Source of the DNA: Spirochaetes bacterium GWB1_60_80
GTDB taxonomy: Bacteria > Spirochaetota > Spirochaetia > Treponematales > UBA12059
NCBI GenBank assembly: GCA_001829185.1
Contig: MIAR01000020.1
Location: 1 to 64,000 of the forward strand
DNA: 64,000 nt
Reading direction: 5' to 3'
Below the pieces are notes generated by a model that was given only the letters and a program-made list of their open reading frames with translations, had not been told where the DNA came from and did no database searches. This document shows, piece after piece, positions 8,701 through 17,896 of this stretch (position 1 is its first letter; each line of letters starts with the position of its first letter). A program made the translations under genes and the position numbers.

Positions 8701-9519
8701 TTATAACCTGACGGCCAGGCGCAGGCCGTAGCCGTCCAGCTGCAGCCGAGCGGCGCGGTCGGCCGGCTGGCGCAGGTGCAAGGCCGGCACCAGCCAGCCG
8801 ACCAGGCTGCCGAGGGCGGCGCCGGCCAGCGCGTCGCTCAGGAAGTGGCTGCCGGAGGCGACGCGCAGCGCGGCCACCGCCGTGGCCAGGCTGTAGCCGC
8901 CGATGGCCAGGGGCAGGGCTACGGCCGGATCGACCTGCTCGAAATAAAGGCTGGAGGCCAGGAAGCCGGCCGCCAGGAAGGCCATGCTGCTGTGGCCGGA
9001 CGGGAAACTGTCGTAGTAGTCGCCAGCCTCCATGGTCGGCACCGTGGCCAGATAGGTATAGGGTCGCCAGCGCGGGAATATCTGCTTCAGGCTTTCTTTG
9101 ATGCCGTAGGCCAGAATGAAGGCCTCGCCGTACATGGCCGCGTAGGTCGCGGCCACGCTCAGGTCGGCCGGGACCAGCAGCAGGATGGCTGCGGGCAGAA
9201 CCAGGCTGGCATAGGCGACGCATGAGGATACCGTATCCAGGGTCGGCGAATAATCCGCCCGCAAGGCTTGGTCGGCGAAAAACAGGTCGACCAGCGGCGG
9301 TTGCGGGCCTGGCGCCGGCTCCAGCAACAAAGGCAGGCCGAAAGCGCCGAGCGACACCGCCGCCAACGGCAGGTCGACCGTCCACGACAGCTCAAAAACC
9401 GACGCACCGACAGCGGCCGGGTCGCTAGTAGCCGCCGTTTCTCCGGCCGCAGCCACATCATCGGCCACCGCCGGCCAAATCAACAATGATGACAATACTA
9501 TAACAAGCCACTTTTTCAT
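8701..9519 (-). CDS. PAP2-family phosphatase with signal peptide
   Basis: 272 aa. An N-terminal signal peptide (MKKWLVIVLSSLLIWPAVA) is followed by several hydrophobic helices. The three PAP2 phosphatase motifs are present: KESLKQIFPRWRPYTY (K-x6-RP type, with a slightly longer gap), FPSGHSSMAF, and RVASGSHFLSDALAG (His and Asp of the third motif). The catalytic site should face the periplasm, acting on undecaprenyl pyrophosphate or another lipid phosphate. GGAAGG lies about 8 nt before the ATG. It starts 3 bp after the stop of the transglutaminase-like gene, so they form one transcription unit. The substrate cannot be told from sequence. Confidence 0.88.
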   Translation of the reverse strand: MKKWLVIVLSSLLIWPAVADDVAAAGETAATSDPAAVGASVFELSWTVDLPLAAVSLGAFGLPLLLEPAPGPQPPLVDLFFADQALRADYSPTLDTVSSCVAYASLVLPAAILLLVPADLSVAATYAAMYGEAFILAYGIKESLKQIFPRWRPYTYLATVPTMEAGDYYDSFPSGHSSMAFLAAGFLASSLYFEQVDPAVALPLAIGGYSLATAVAALRVASGSHFLSDALAGAALGSLVGWLVPALHLRQPADRAARLQLDGYGLRLAVRL

Positions 9520-9522
9520 CGC

Positions 9523-12500
9523 TCAATTCCCTTCCGACCAGAGCAGCTCCGGTTCGCTATTCGCGGCCGAGGCGCGGCTACCAACTTCGGTAGCCGTGGT
9601 GGCTTGGCCAAGCTGGGGGTTGCCGACTTGGGTATTCAAGTCGACCAGCCGGGTGCCAGCGCTATCGTCGGCGGTCGGGCCAAGCCTGGCTTGGAGGCGC
9701 TGCAAGTTGGCCGAACCAGGCAAGCGCTGGATGGCCAGGGCCAGCTGCTGCCGGGCTTCGGCTTCGCGGCCAGTGCGGTTCAACAGCATCACCAAGTTGG
9801 CGTGGAGGGCATCGTACAGCGGATCTTCGCCCAAGGCGCGCCGCAGGCTGGCGATGGCCGCGTCCAGCTGGCCAAACTGGTTCTGGCGCATCGCCAGATC
9901 GTTGAGGACGATGGCGCGCGGTCGGCCGGTTGCGGCCCGCTCGATGGTCTGGGCCAACGGCGATAGCCAGTTGCCGGACAAGGCGGTCAGCGCGTTGCCG
10001 GCCAGGCTACGATAGGCTTCGGCCGACGGCAGGGGCGGCAGGCTCGGGCTGCCAGCCAGCGGTAAGGCCGGGTACTCGGCGCGGGCCACTTCCAGCGAGA
10101 CCAGCTCCAGCTCAGTGCCGGCCTGCTGGATAGTCTGCCAGCCGATGCGCCAGGCCTCGGCAAAACCTCTCGTCAACACCGTGGTTTCCAGCGGAATCCA
10201 GTAGCGGCCAGCTTGCTCGATGGAGCCAAAGACCGCTGACTGGTAGCGGCCGCTGCCGGAAGGCGGCCCGTCGGCCGCGAAGGCCAGCATGACGTGACCC
10301 GGCGTGGTGACGATGGCCGTGGGCACCCCAGCCGCCTCCAGGCAGGAAGCCAGCAGGGCGGTGGTGTCGTCACAGTCGCCGGCGCCGCTCTGCAGGGTGG
10401 TGCGCGGCAGCCGGACAGTGTCCAGCATGGCCCGGCCGCCGACGGCCGAGAACGGCGTCTGCGGATCCTCGATGTAGACCAGGCCGCGGGCGCCCAGAGC
10501 GCTCACCAGGGCAAAGGCCCGCGAGAAATTGCGGCCGAACAAGGGCGGCGCGCCGGAGGTGATGGCGGCGTGGGCGAAGGCGACGACGGCATCGTCATTA
10601 GGGGTTATAAAGGCCGCCAAGGCGGCCGAGTCCTCCCAGGTCAGGGCAGTGCGCGACAGGATGTCCAAATCCTGCCGCAGCTGACCGACGGCGTCGCCCT
10701 GCCCGGTAATGGCCACGGCCGTGATGGCCGCCACCACGCCGGTGGTCTCGCGCAATTCCAGCAGGCTGCGGTTAAAGACCGGCCGCACTGCCAGTTCCAC
10801 CCGGCCGCCCGGGGCGATGGTACCGTCGTAGTCAATGGTCAGCGGGAAGTCCATGAAATCTTTGATAAAAAATTCGAGCGACAAGCCATTCAGCGGCAGC
10901 GGTCCGGGATTGGTCACCACCACCTGCCCGATCGGCACCACTCGGTAGCGGGCCATGAAGGCCGGGAAAACCGGACCGAGGCGGGCTTCCAGCTGGAAGT
11001 GTTGTGGCGGCCGGACCGACGCGCCGTCCTCGCGGCTGCGGAAGGCTTCCTGCAGGGCCAGCATGTCCTGACGCACCTCGTTGTCGGACGGGTTTCCGGC
11101 CAGGTAGCGCTCAAAATTGCGCATCGCCGCCTGGAAGGCCGCTCGGGCCGACTCCACGCCCAAGTCCCGCAGCGGCCCATAGACCCGGGCGGCCTCGGTC
11201 AGGACGCGGTCCCGGTCGATTTGGCGCAACAACTCGGTCAGACGTACTTGATTGGCGCGATTGGCCGGGAAAGCGTCGCCCAAGGCCGCCCGGAAGCTTA
11301 GTTCCATGGCGCCCAGCCCGGCCGCTTGGATATAAGCCAACCGGGCGACGTAGGCCGCCTCGTCTTCCGGCTCGGCCCGGACGGCGGCGTTGAAGCCAAT
11401 CAAGCGCGCCATGCGCTCGGCCAGCGCCTCGTCCACTAAGCTGCGCGTCCGGTCGTCGTCAAAACGCGTCACCGTCAGGCCCGTGGACAACAGAACGTAC
11501 AGGGCGCCTTGGTTATCGACGGCCGACGACAGAATCGAGGCGGTCATCAGCGGGTCGGCCTGGGGGGCGGGCGGCGGCAGGCGCCACAGCGGCAGGCCAT
11601 GGCGATCGTAAGCCGCCAGGCCATGTTGGCCGGACAGGATGAGGTCGGTGCCGCGCAGGTGGAGGCGCAGCCAGGAATCGGGGGCATCCGGCCCGGCCAA
11701 TAGTCGCACTGCGGCCAACAGCTGCCCGTCCGGCGCGTAGGTCTTGACCATGCCGGCCACGTTGTCGTACAGCCAGAAGGCACCATCGTCGTCGAAGGTA
11801 TAGGCCATGGCCACCAGCGGCGGCGTGCCGGCCAGCTGGAATGGGACGCGCCGTCGACCGCTAATCTTGATGAAGTTCTGGGCCGTATAGTCGTAATAGA
11901 CGAGATCGCCGGTCGGCGCGGCGGTGATGGCCGGCGGCAGGGGCTGGATGCCGGAAAAACGCTCAAATCCTTCGGCGCCGCGTCGCAAGAGCCAGCCTTG
12001 GCCGGAGGAGGTCATGGAATAAAGCGTGCCGGTGGCCGAGGTAGTCATGTAATAGAAGAATAACGACGGGTCGGTGGCGTCGGGCTGCCAGGTGGCGCGC
12101 AACTGCAGGGCGCTGTCCAGGCTGGCCACGTAGCCAAGGCCGGCCGCGAAGATGCCGCCACCGGGAGCCGGCGCTATGGTGGCGATCGGCTGCTGCAGCT
12201 GGAGACCGGGAGCCAGCAGCGGCGACAGGGCGTGCAGGCTGACCTCGAAGCTGGCCTGGGGCGGCTCGGTCCGCCAGTGGTCGGCCAAACCATGCTGGCG
12301 CGCCCAGAGCGAAAACAACACCGGCGGCAGCAGGGCCTCGAGCTCGGCCAGGTCGGCCCAGTACAGGTTGACCTGTTCCTCCAGGCCGTCCGGCCGGCTG
12401 GCCTGGATGACCGCCAGCCTCGATTCCTCCAACACGATGACGCTCAAGAATGGCCGCAGGCCAGCCGATCGCTGCTCCGGATAGAAGGGCAAATAACGGT

Positions 12501-12666
12501 CGGCCACAGCGCGCTGGGCGGTCGCCACCAGTGTCGGCAATTGCCGCTGCAACAGCGGCGTGTCGGCATAGTATTGCTGGACCTGAAACAGGTCTTCTGC
12601 CGCCGCCTGGCCGAGGCACCAGGCCAGGGCCAGGACAGCCAGAAGGGTCCGCCACATCGTGTTCAT
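9523..12666 (-). CDS. Large exported protein with transglutaminase-like and TPR domains
   Basis: 1047 aa. A signal peptide (to about residue 24) is followed by a long N-terminal beta-rich region (about 150-420) that resembles a propeller. A transglutaminase-like core near 770-870 has a Cys in SGAGDCDDTTALLASC, a His in TPGHVMLAF and an acidic residue in YWIPLETT, giving a plausible Cys-His-Asp/Glu triad. TPR-like repeats at about 945-1005 (LNDLAMRQNQFGQLDAAIAS) lie near the C-terminus. It probably acts in the periplasm or at the surface; crosslinking versus peptidase activity is unknown. ATG 12666 is chosen over GTG 12669 because GGAGGAG lies 7 nt upstream. It sits 24 bp after the decayed MACPF gene and just before the PAP2 gene. 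Confidence 0.8.
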   Translation of the reverse strand: MNTMWRTLLAVLALAWCLGQAAAEDLFQVQQYYADTPLLQRQLPTLVATAQRAVADRYLPFYPEQRSAGLRPFLSVIVLEESRLAVIQASRPDGLEEQVNLYWADLAELEALLPPVLFSLWARQHGLADHWRTEPPQASFEVSLHALSPLLAPGLQLQQPIATIAPAPGGGIFAAGLGYVASLDSALQLRATWQPDATDPSLFFYYMTTSATGTLYSMTSSGQGWLLRRGAEGFERFSGIQPLPPAITAAPTGDLVYYDYTAQNFIKISGRRRVPFQLAGTPPLVAMAYTFDDDGAFWLYDNVAGMVKTYAPDGQLLAAVRLLAGPDAPDSWLRLHLRGTDLILSGQHGLAAYDRHGLPLWRLPPPAPQADPLMTASILSSAVDNQGALYVLLSTGLTVTRFDDDRTRSLVDEALAERMARLIGFNAAVRAEPEDEAAYVARLAYIQAAGLGAMELSFRAALGDAFPANRANQVRLTELLRQIDRDRVLTEAARVYGPLRDLGVESARAAFQAAMRNFERYLAGNPSDNEVRQDMLALQEAFRSREDGASVRPPQHFQLEARLGPVFPAFMARYRVVPIGQVVVTNPGPLPLNGLSLEFFIKDFMDFPLTIDYDGTIAPGGRVELAVRPVFNRSLLELRETTGVVAAITAVAITGQGDAVGQLRQDLDILSRTALTWEDSAALAAFITPNDDAVVAFAHAAITSGAPPLFGRNFSRAFALVSALGARGLVYIEDPQTPFSAVGGRAMLDTVRLPRTTLQSGAGDCDDTTALLASCLEAAGVPTAIVTTPGHVMLAFAADGPPSGSGRYQSAVFGSIEQAGRYWIPLETTVLTRGFAEAWRIGWQTIQQAGTELELVSLEVARAEYPALPLAGSPSLPPLPSAEAYRSLAGNALTALSGNWLSPLAQTIERAATGRPRAIVLNDLAMRQNQFGQLDAAIASLRRALGEDPLYDALHANLVMLLNRTGREAEARQQLALAIQRLPGSANLQRLQARLGPTADDSAGTRLVDLNTQVGNPQLGQATTATEVGSRASAANSEPELLWSEGN

Positions 12667-12689
12667 CACTCAGCTCCTCCAGCGGAACA

Positions 12690-13374
12690 CTAGTCGCCCC
12701 GCTGGAAGAGACTATACACCAGGCGGCTGGAATCGTCAGCCAGCACCTGGCCGTTGACCCGGCTGACCAAGTAGTACATGTCGGCTTCAAAGTCCATCGC
12801 CACCATCTTGGACTGGGTGCGGTGGTCGCGGAAGTCGACGGCCGCCGACTGCAGGGCGTCACCGGCCGGATTAAGGGCTGCCACCAGCGCGCTGTGCCGA
12901 GGCTGCCAGCTCCCAGATCGGCCGCAGGCTGCCTTCCTCGAACTCGCATAGTATGGGCCAGTCATTGATGCCGGCCGCCCAGGTAAGCGCTGGCCACATA
13001 GTAGGCGCCGTAATGCTCGAACAGCTGGCGCGGATTCATGACGTTAATGTCGCGCCGGGCATCGGCCGACAGACCGATGGTCACGGCCATGCTCTGGGCA
13101 TAGTCGCGCCGGTCCTCGCCTTCCACTCGGGTGACGCTGCGCCGCGGGACGTTCTGCGGACTGACGGCGGCGGGCACCCGGAAAACGTAGGCGCCGATCG
13201 GCTGGTCGCGCGGAGCGCCCAGGTCAAACAACTGGAACGGCATCAGGCTGCGTATGTCGGCATAGTTGCCAAACACGTCATAGCCAAAGCCGACGACGTC
13301 CAAGCCGCGGGACTGGCCCTGAGCCGACAGCCCGGCGCTTGCGCCAAGAAAGCACAGAGCCAGGCATTTTCCAG
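12690..13374 (-). pseudogene. Decayed MACPF-domain protein gene
   Basis: The frame 12962-13303 encodes a MACPF-type segment ending in LFEHYGAYYVASAYLGG, the perforin signature, preceded upstream in the same frame by a signal-peptide-like stretch with no usable ATG, GTG or TTG. It stops at 12962-12964. One base later a different frame continues as DWPILCEFEEGSLRPIWELA, which resembles the end of MACPF domains. A further shift near 12890-12910 is needed to reach NPAGDALQSAAVDFRDHR and the final SRLVYSLFQRGD (stop at 12690). At least two frameshifts, a missing start and an apparent deletion of the domain core indicate a pseudogene. Sequencing error could explain one shift but not the missing core. 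Confidence 0.7.
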
Positions 13375-13471
13375 CCGAAAGTGTTAGAATTTGACGAAAG
13401 ATGGCAAAGCATGGTACTTGAACCGCAGCTACACACTTGATACTGGCTTGCCGGCTGTTTGGGAGGGTACA

Positions 13472-15143
13472 ATGAAGTTTCGTGATCCAATTGTGACCAT
13501 CTGCCTGACCCTTGGTCTGGCCATCAGCCTACTGGCCGGCGCCAGCCAGCCCCTGACCGCCCAGTCCGGCGATACCGCCCTACGAGCGGCCGCCCGCCAG
13601 GCCGCCGGCGAACTATCCAGCGCCTACCTGCAGGAACGCGGCCCCCTGGCCATGAAGGCCGGCCTGTCGTTGCTTGGCGTCGAGAACCTGTCGGATGGCG
13701 CCGCCCGTAAACAACTCGGCGAGGCCGTGGCCGCTTATATGGAAGAAGCCTTGACCCAAAGCGCGGTGTTCTATCTAGTGGACCGCCGGCAGCTGCAAGC
13801 CCTGCTGCGCGAGGTGGAACTGTCGCTGTCTGGTCTGTTCGACGGCGAAGTGCCGGACATGAGCGCCCTGCGCAGCGCCGACGTCCTGCTGGCCGGCCGC
13901 GTGGTAGAGGCCGGCAGCGGCTACCGGGTACTGTTCAGTCTGGTGGAGGTGGCCAGCGGCCAGATCGTGGCCACCGCCGCCTTCGAGATTGCGGCCGCCG
14001 ATCTGGACAGTGCCGCCACCGAGCTGGCCTACCGTTACGTGGCCGCCAATGGCATCGGCCTGTCCGCCGGCAGCCTGCTGCTGCCCTTCACCAATAATCT
14101 ATACAATAAAGGCCTGCGCCTCCTAGTACAGTTGGGGGCCGCCTACCGGCCGGAGCGCGACTAGCTGCTGGGCGCCGGCATCTACCTCTCGCCCAACATC
14201 ACCGGCGAGGACTACCGCTTCGATAACCCGAGCGGTTCGCCAATCTATATGTACGGTGTTTTCCAGCCTGGTCTGGCCTTCAGCCCGGACGGCAGCATGG
14301 ACGACTTGGCAAGGCTGATGGGCATCAGCGACATCCTGGACATCTCGCCCGGTCAGATTACCGCCAAACTGCAAGTTCTGCTGGGCTGCCTGGAAGGCCA
14401 ATACACGCTGAACCTGATGCCCCAATTCAATATCGGCCTGAACGGCGGACTGCTCTTCCACCTGGTGGAGCCGCGCATGCTGCTGTCAGTCGGCGCCGGC
14501 AGCCAAGTTGGACTGGCCTACCGCACCCCCGTCTGGATAGACCCAGACGGAGATCCGACAAGCATTGACGGTTACCACGACTACCACCCAGCCCTGGATC
14601 GTTCCCCGGTGGTTTACGACTTTCAGACCATCGGCCTGGCCGGCGGCAAACTCGAACTGCGTCCGAAATGGTTCATCACGTCGCGCATCGCCCTCAGCCT
14701 GCGCCTCGGCTACCTCTACCAGGGTGTTGAAAAACGCGGATGCGGCTTTTCAACACTTCAAAAGCCGGTACAATTACGCAGCATAGCGCAAGCTATGCGA
14801 GGAATTGTTAAGGTTGTTGAGAAAGCAACCGGCTTTTTCAACAACCTGCTACACCCTGCCCTGCCCGGTCGGCAGCGTCACCGCCCAGGCGGCCGAATGG
14901 GGCTTCCGCCCTTACCACCAAGGCGTCGACCCGGCCAGCTGGGTGGTTTACAATAAGGCTCAAGGCGACGATACCAGCCTGAGCGGCTCCGGGGTGGTAT
15001 ACACCGGCAATGCCGACGCCGTGAACCAGTATGCCAGCTGGCTGTATTTCGGCTGGAACCCGCTCTTGCTCCCGGACGGCCAGCGCTGGGTCTTCGACCT
15101 GAGCGGCTTTTACGCCAGCCTGACAGTTTCATTCTTCTTCTGA
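13472..15143 (+). pseudogene. Interrupted CsgG-like/outer-membrane beta-barrel gene
   Basis: ATG 13472 follows GGGAGG by 5 nt and starts a signal peptide. The first 230 codons encode a CsgG/FlgO-like domain (GEAVAAYMEEALTQSAVFYL, VDRRQLQALLREVE, ADVLLAGRVVEAGSGYRV). A TAG stop at 14162-14164 interrupts the frame, but the same frame stays open afterwards and encodes beta-barrel-like strands (LLGAGIYLSPNITGED to ALSLRLGYLYQ). At 14721-14847 a 127-bp repeat is inserted, shifting the frame. The barrel then resumes at about 14850 and ends in YASLTVSFFF, with the terminal Phe typical of outer-membrane proteins. Repaired, the protein would be about 510 aa. It is divergent from the decayed MACPF gene. 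Confidence 0.75.
14721..14847 (+). repeat. Dispersed hairpin-rich repeat, copy 1 (inserted in a gene)
   Basis: 127 bp bounded by AGGGTGTTGAAAA and TTTTTCAACAACCT. Three stem-loops are visible: GTGTTGAAAA/TTTTCAACAC (14724-14756), GCATAGC-GCAA-GCTATGC (14781-14798), and AGGTTGTTGA/TCAACAACCT (about 14811-14847). Related copies are at 57689-57813 (same strand) and 34179-34295 (opposite strand). It interrupts a beta-barrel gene. No coding sequence; it may be a MITE or REP-like element. Confidence 0.85.
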
Positions 15144-15216
15144 GCGGCCGGCTGAAAATCCGCAGAGCCAAGGCGAAGGGATTGCCAGCGGGCTTCCTCT
15201 CCAAGGCTGCCATCGA

Positions 15217-15256
15217 GAAAAAAAGGCGGCCGCCCTCCAGATGGGGCGGCCGCCTT
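15217..15256 (-). terminator. Rho-independent terminator of the vor-ptb-buk operon
   Basis: On the minus strand AAGGCGGCCGCCC pairs with GGGCGGCCGCCTT around a 7-nt loop, followed by a run of seven T. It lies 19 bp downstream of the gamma-subunit stop codon. Confidence 0.92.
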
Positions 15257-15274
15257 CGTCAAAGTGACTAATAA

Positions 15275-15807
15275 TTACTTGACAACCTTCATGCCCGCCT
15301 CGATGGCTTCGAGGTTCTTGGGAATGAACTTGTGCTTGCTCTCCGGGAAAAAGCTCTTGAGCACGGCTTCCAGTTTGTCCAACTTAACCGCGCCGGTGGC
15401 CTTGGACAAGGCACCCATCATGACCATGTTGGCAAAGCGGACGTCGCCCAACTGCTCGGCGATCTCGTTGCAGGGCACCTTGATGACGCGGGCGTCTTTA
15501 CGGGTAGTCTCCTGCTTGACCAGGCTGGAATTGATGAGCAGCGTGCCGCCCTTCTTCAGACAGTCCTCGCATAGCTTCAAGGAATCGATGTTCATGACGA
15601 TGGCCGAGTCGGGCGTGGTGACCAGCGGGCTAGCGATCTCGCTGTCGGAGACGATGACGCTGGCCCGGGCGATGCCGCCGCGCTTCTCGGCGCCGTAGAA
15701 CGGAAAAAAGGTAACTTCCTTGCTTTCCTTCATGCCGCAGTAAACCCACAGCTGGCCCAGGGAAATGACTCCCTGGCCGCCGAAACCGGCCATGAATGTC
15801 TTTTCGG

Positions 15808-15811
<4 letters not shown>
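15275..15811 (-). CDS. 2-oxoacid:ferredoxin oxidoreductase gamma subunit
   Basis: 178 aa. It begins MTEKTFMAGFGGQGVISLGQ, the hallmark of the gamma (POR catalytic gamma) domain, with FPFYGAEKRGG and LVTTPDSAIVMN further on. With the three upstream genes it forms a four-subunit enzyme that oxidatively decarboxylates 2-oxoacids to acyl-CoA while reducing ferredoxin. Sequence style and the ptb-buk neighbours favour branched-chain 2-oxoacids (2-oxoisovalerate type, Vor), but 2-oxoglutarate or indolepyruvate type activity cannot be ruled out. The start overlaps the beta-subunit stop by 4 bp. It is the last gene of the operon, followed by a strong terminator. Confidence 0.93.
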
Positions 15812-16581
<770 letters not shown>

Positions 16582-16592
16582 TGCGTTACTCC

Positions 16593-17660
16593 TTATTTAC
16601 CCAACAAGCGCTTGATCTCGGCTAGGACTTCTTCCTCGGTGGGGATCATGCCGCCGCAGCGACCGTAGAACTTGACCTCGCAGCGGCCGTTGACCACCAG
16701 GCGGACATCCTCGATCATCTGCCCCATGCTCATTTCCACCACCAGGAAGCGTTTGCCCTTGGCGGCCAACTCCGACAGTTTCTGTTCCGGGAAGGGCCAC
16801 AGGGTAATCGGCCGGAACAGCCCGACTTCGAGGCCCTCCGCCTTAGCCATCTGCAAAGCGCCCAGGGCGATGCGCGCCGAGGTGCCGTAGGCCACTAGGA
16901 TGAGCTCCGCCTGGTCGGTATTGACTTCCTCGGAGCGCTGCAACTTGGCCTTCATGACGTCGTAGCGCTTGAAGCGCGCCAGATTCTGCTGCTCGAGCTC
17001 GGCCGGCATCAGGTTGAGGGAGGTGATGTGGTTGTTCGGGCGGTGCGTCTCCTGCTGGCGGCCAGCCGCCCAAGCCTTCTTGGGCAGGGTCTTGAGATCG
17101 CGCATCGGCGGGAAGGAAACGCCTTCCATCATCTGGCCGATCAGGCCGTCGGCCAGGATCATGGCCGGCATGCGCCACTCGTCGGCCAGGTCAAAGGCTT
17201 CGAAGGTCAGGTCGGCGGCTTCCTGGACGCTCTTGGGGGCCAACACCAGGTGGTAATAGTCGCCATGGCCGCCACCGCGGGTGGACTGGAAGTAGTCGCC
17301 CTGGCTGGGAGAAATGCCGCCCAGGCCGGGGCCGGAGCGGGCCACGTTGACTACCACGCAGGGCACATCGGCGCCGCAGGCGTAGGAAATGCCCTCCTGC
17401 TTGAGCGAGACGCCCGGGCTGGAAGAGCTGGTCATGGAGCGGGCGCCGGTAGCGGCCGCGCCGTAGACCATGTTGATGGCCGAGACTTCGCTCTCGGCCT
17501 GGATGAAGGTCCGCTTGTGATCCAGCATATGCTTGGCCATGTAGGCGGTCAACTCGTTCTGAGGGGTGATGGGGTAACCGAAGTAGGCGGTACAACCGGC
17601 CCGGATCGCCGCTTCGGCGATGGCCTCGTTACCCTTCATCAGGCGTTTTTCTTCTGCCAT
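16593..17660 (-). CDS. vorB: 2-oxoacid:ferredoxin oxidoreductase alpha subunit (VorB-like)
   Basis: 355 aa. The pyrimidine-binding domain begins RLMKGNEAIAEAAIRAGC and continues YFGYPITPQNELTAYM; later motifs include SEVSAINMVYGAAATGARSM, SSSSPGVSLKQEG and VVVNVARSGPGLGG. These match the alpha subunit of branched-chain 2-oxoacid:ferredoxin oxidoreductases. The start is set at ATG 17660 because AAGGAGGCC lies just upstream and relatives begin here; an in-frame extension to 17777 overlaps the ferredoxin subunit gene and is unlikely. It is the third step of a buk-ptb-vor gene order, so acyl-CoA made here can feed Ptb and Buk directly. Confidence 0.94.
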   Translation of the reverse strand: MAEEKRLMKGNEAIAEAAIRAGCTAYFGYPITPQNELTAYMAKHMLDHKRTFIQAESEVSAINMVYGAAATGARSMTSSSSPGVSLKQEGISYACGADVPCVVVNVARSGPGLGGISPSQGDYFQSTRGGGHGDYYHLVLAPKSVQEAADLTFEAFDLADEWRMPAMILADGLIGQMMEGVSFPPMRDLKTLPKKAWAAGRQQETHRPNNHITSLNLMPAELEQQNLARFKRYDVMKAKLQRSEEVNTDQAELILVAYGTSARIALGALQMAKAEGLEVGLFRPITLWPFPEQKLSELAAKGKRFLVVEMSMGQMIEDVRLVVNGRCEVKFYGRCGGMIPTEEEVLAEIKRLLGK

Positions 17661-17671
17661 GCTCGGCCTCC

Positions 17672-17887
17672 TTATTCCTTGTAGACGGTGATGGCCACAT
17701 CGGGGCACATGATATAGCAGTTCCCGCAGGCGATGCATTTTTCCAAAGCCACCACCTTGGACGGATAGTAGCCCCATGAATTCGGCGCGTCGTCGGCGGC
17801 CAATACCTTGGTCGGACAGGCGCGCACGCAGAGGAGGCAGCCCTTACAGCGTTCCCGGTCGATAACCGGCTTGCCCTTGTTTGCCAT
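17672..17887 (-). CDS. 2-oxoacid:ferredoxin oxidoreductase ferredoxin-like delta subunit
   Basis: 71 aa. Two classic [4Fe-4S] motifs are present, CKGCLLCVRACP (14-25) and CIACGNCYIMCP (about 51-62). It carries electrons from the TPP subunits to soluble ferredoxin. The start codon follows an AAGGAG box, 9 bp downstream of ptb; the next gene (alpha) starts 11 bp after its stop. Length and position match the VorD/KorD subunit. Confidence 0.94.
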   Translation of the reverse strand: MANKGKPVIDRERCKGCLLCVRACPTKVLAADDAPNSWGYYPSKVVALEKCIACGNCYIMCPDVAITVYKE

Positions 17888-17896
17888 AGTAACTCC

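Noticed and set aside
11963-12949. 328-codon frame overlapping the transglutaminase-like gene and the MACPF remnant
   Set aside because: Out of frame with the recognisable protein motifs; Arg/Pro/Ala-rich shadow sequence.
14162-14164. Possible TAG read-through or reassignment, also at 44230-44232
   Set aside because: TAG is used as an ordinary stop elsewhere (for example priA at 33739-33741), and both genes with internal TAG also carry frameshifts, so pseudogenes explain them better.
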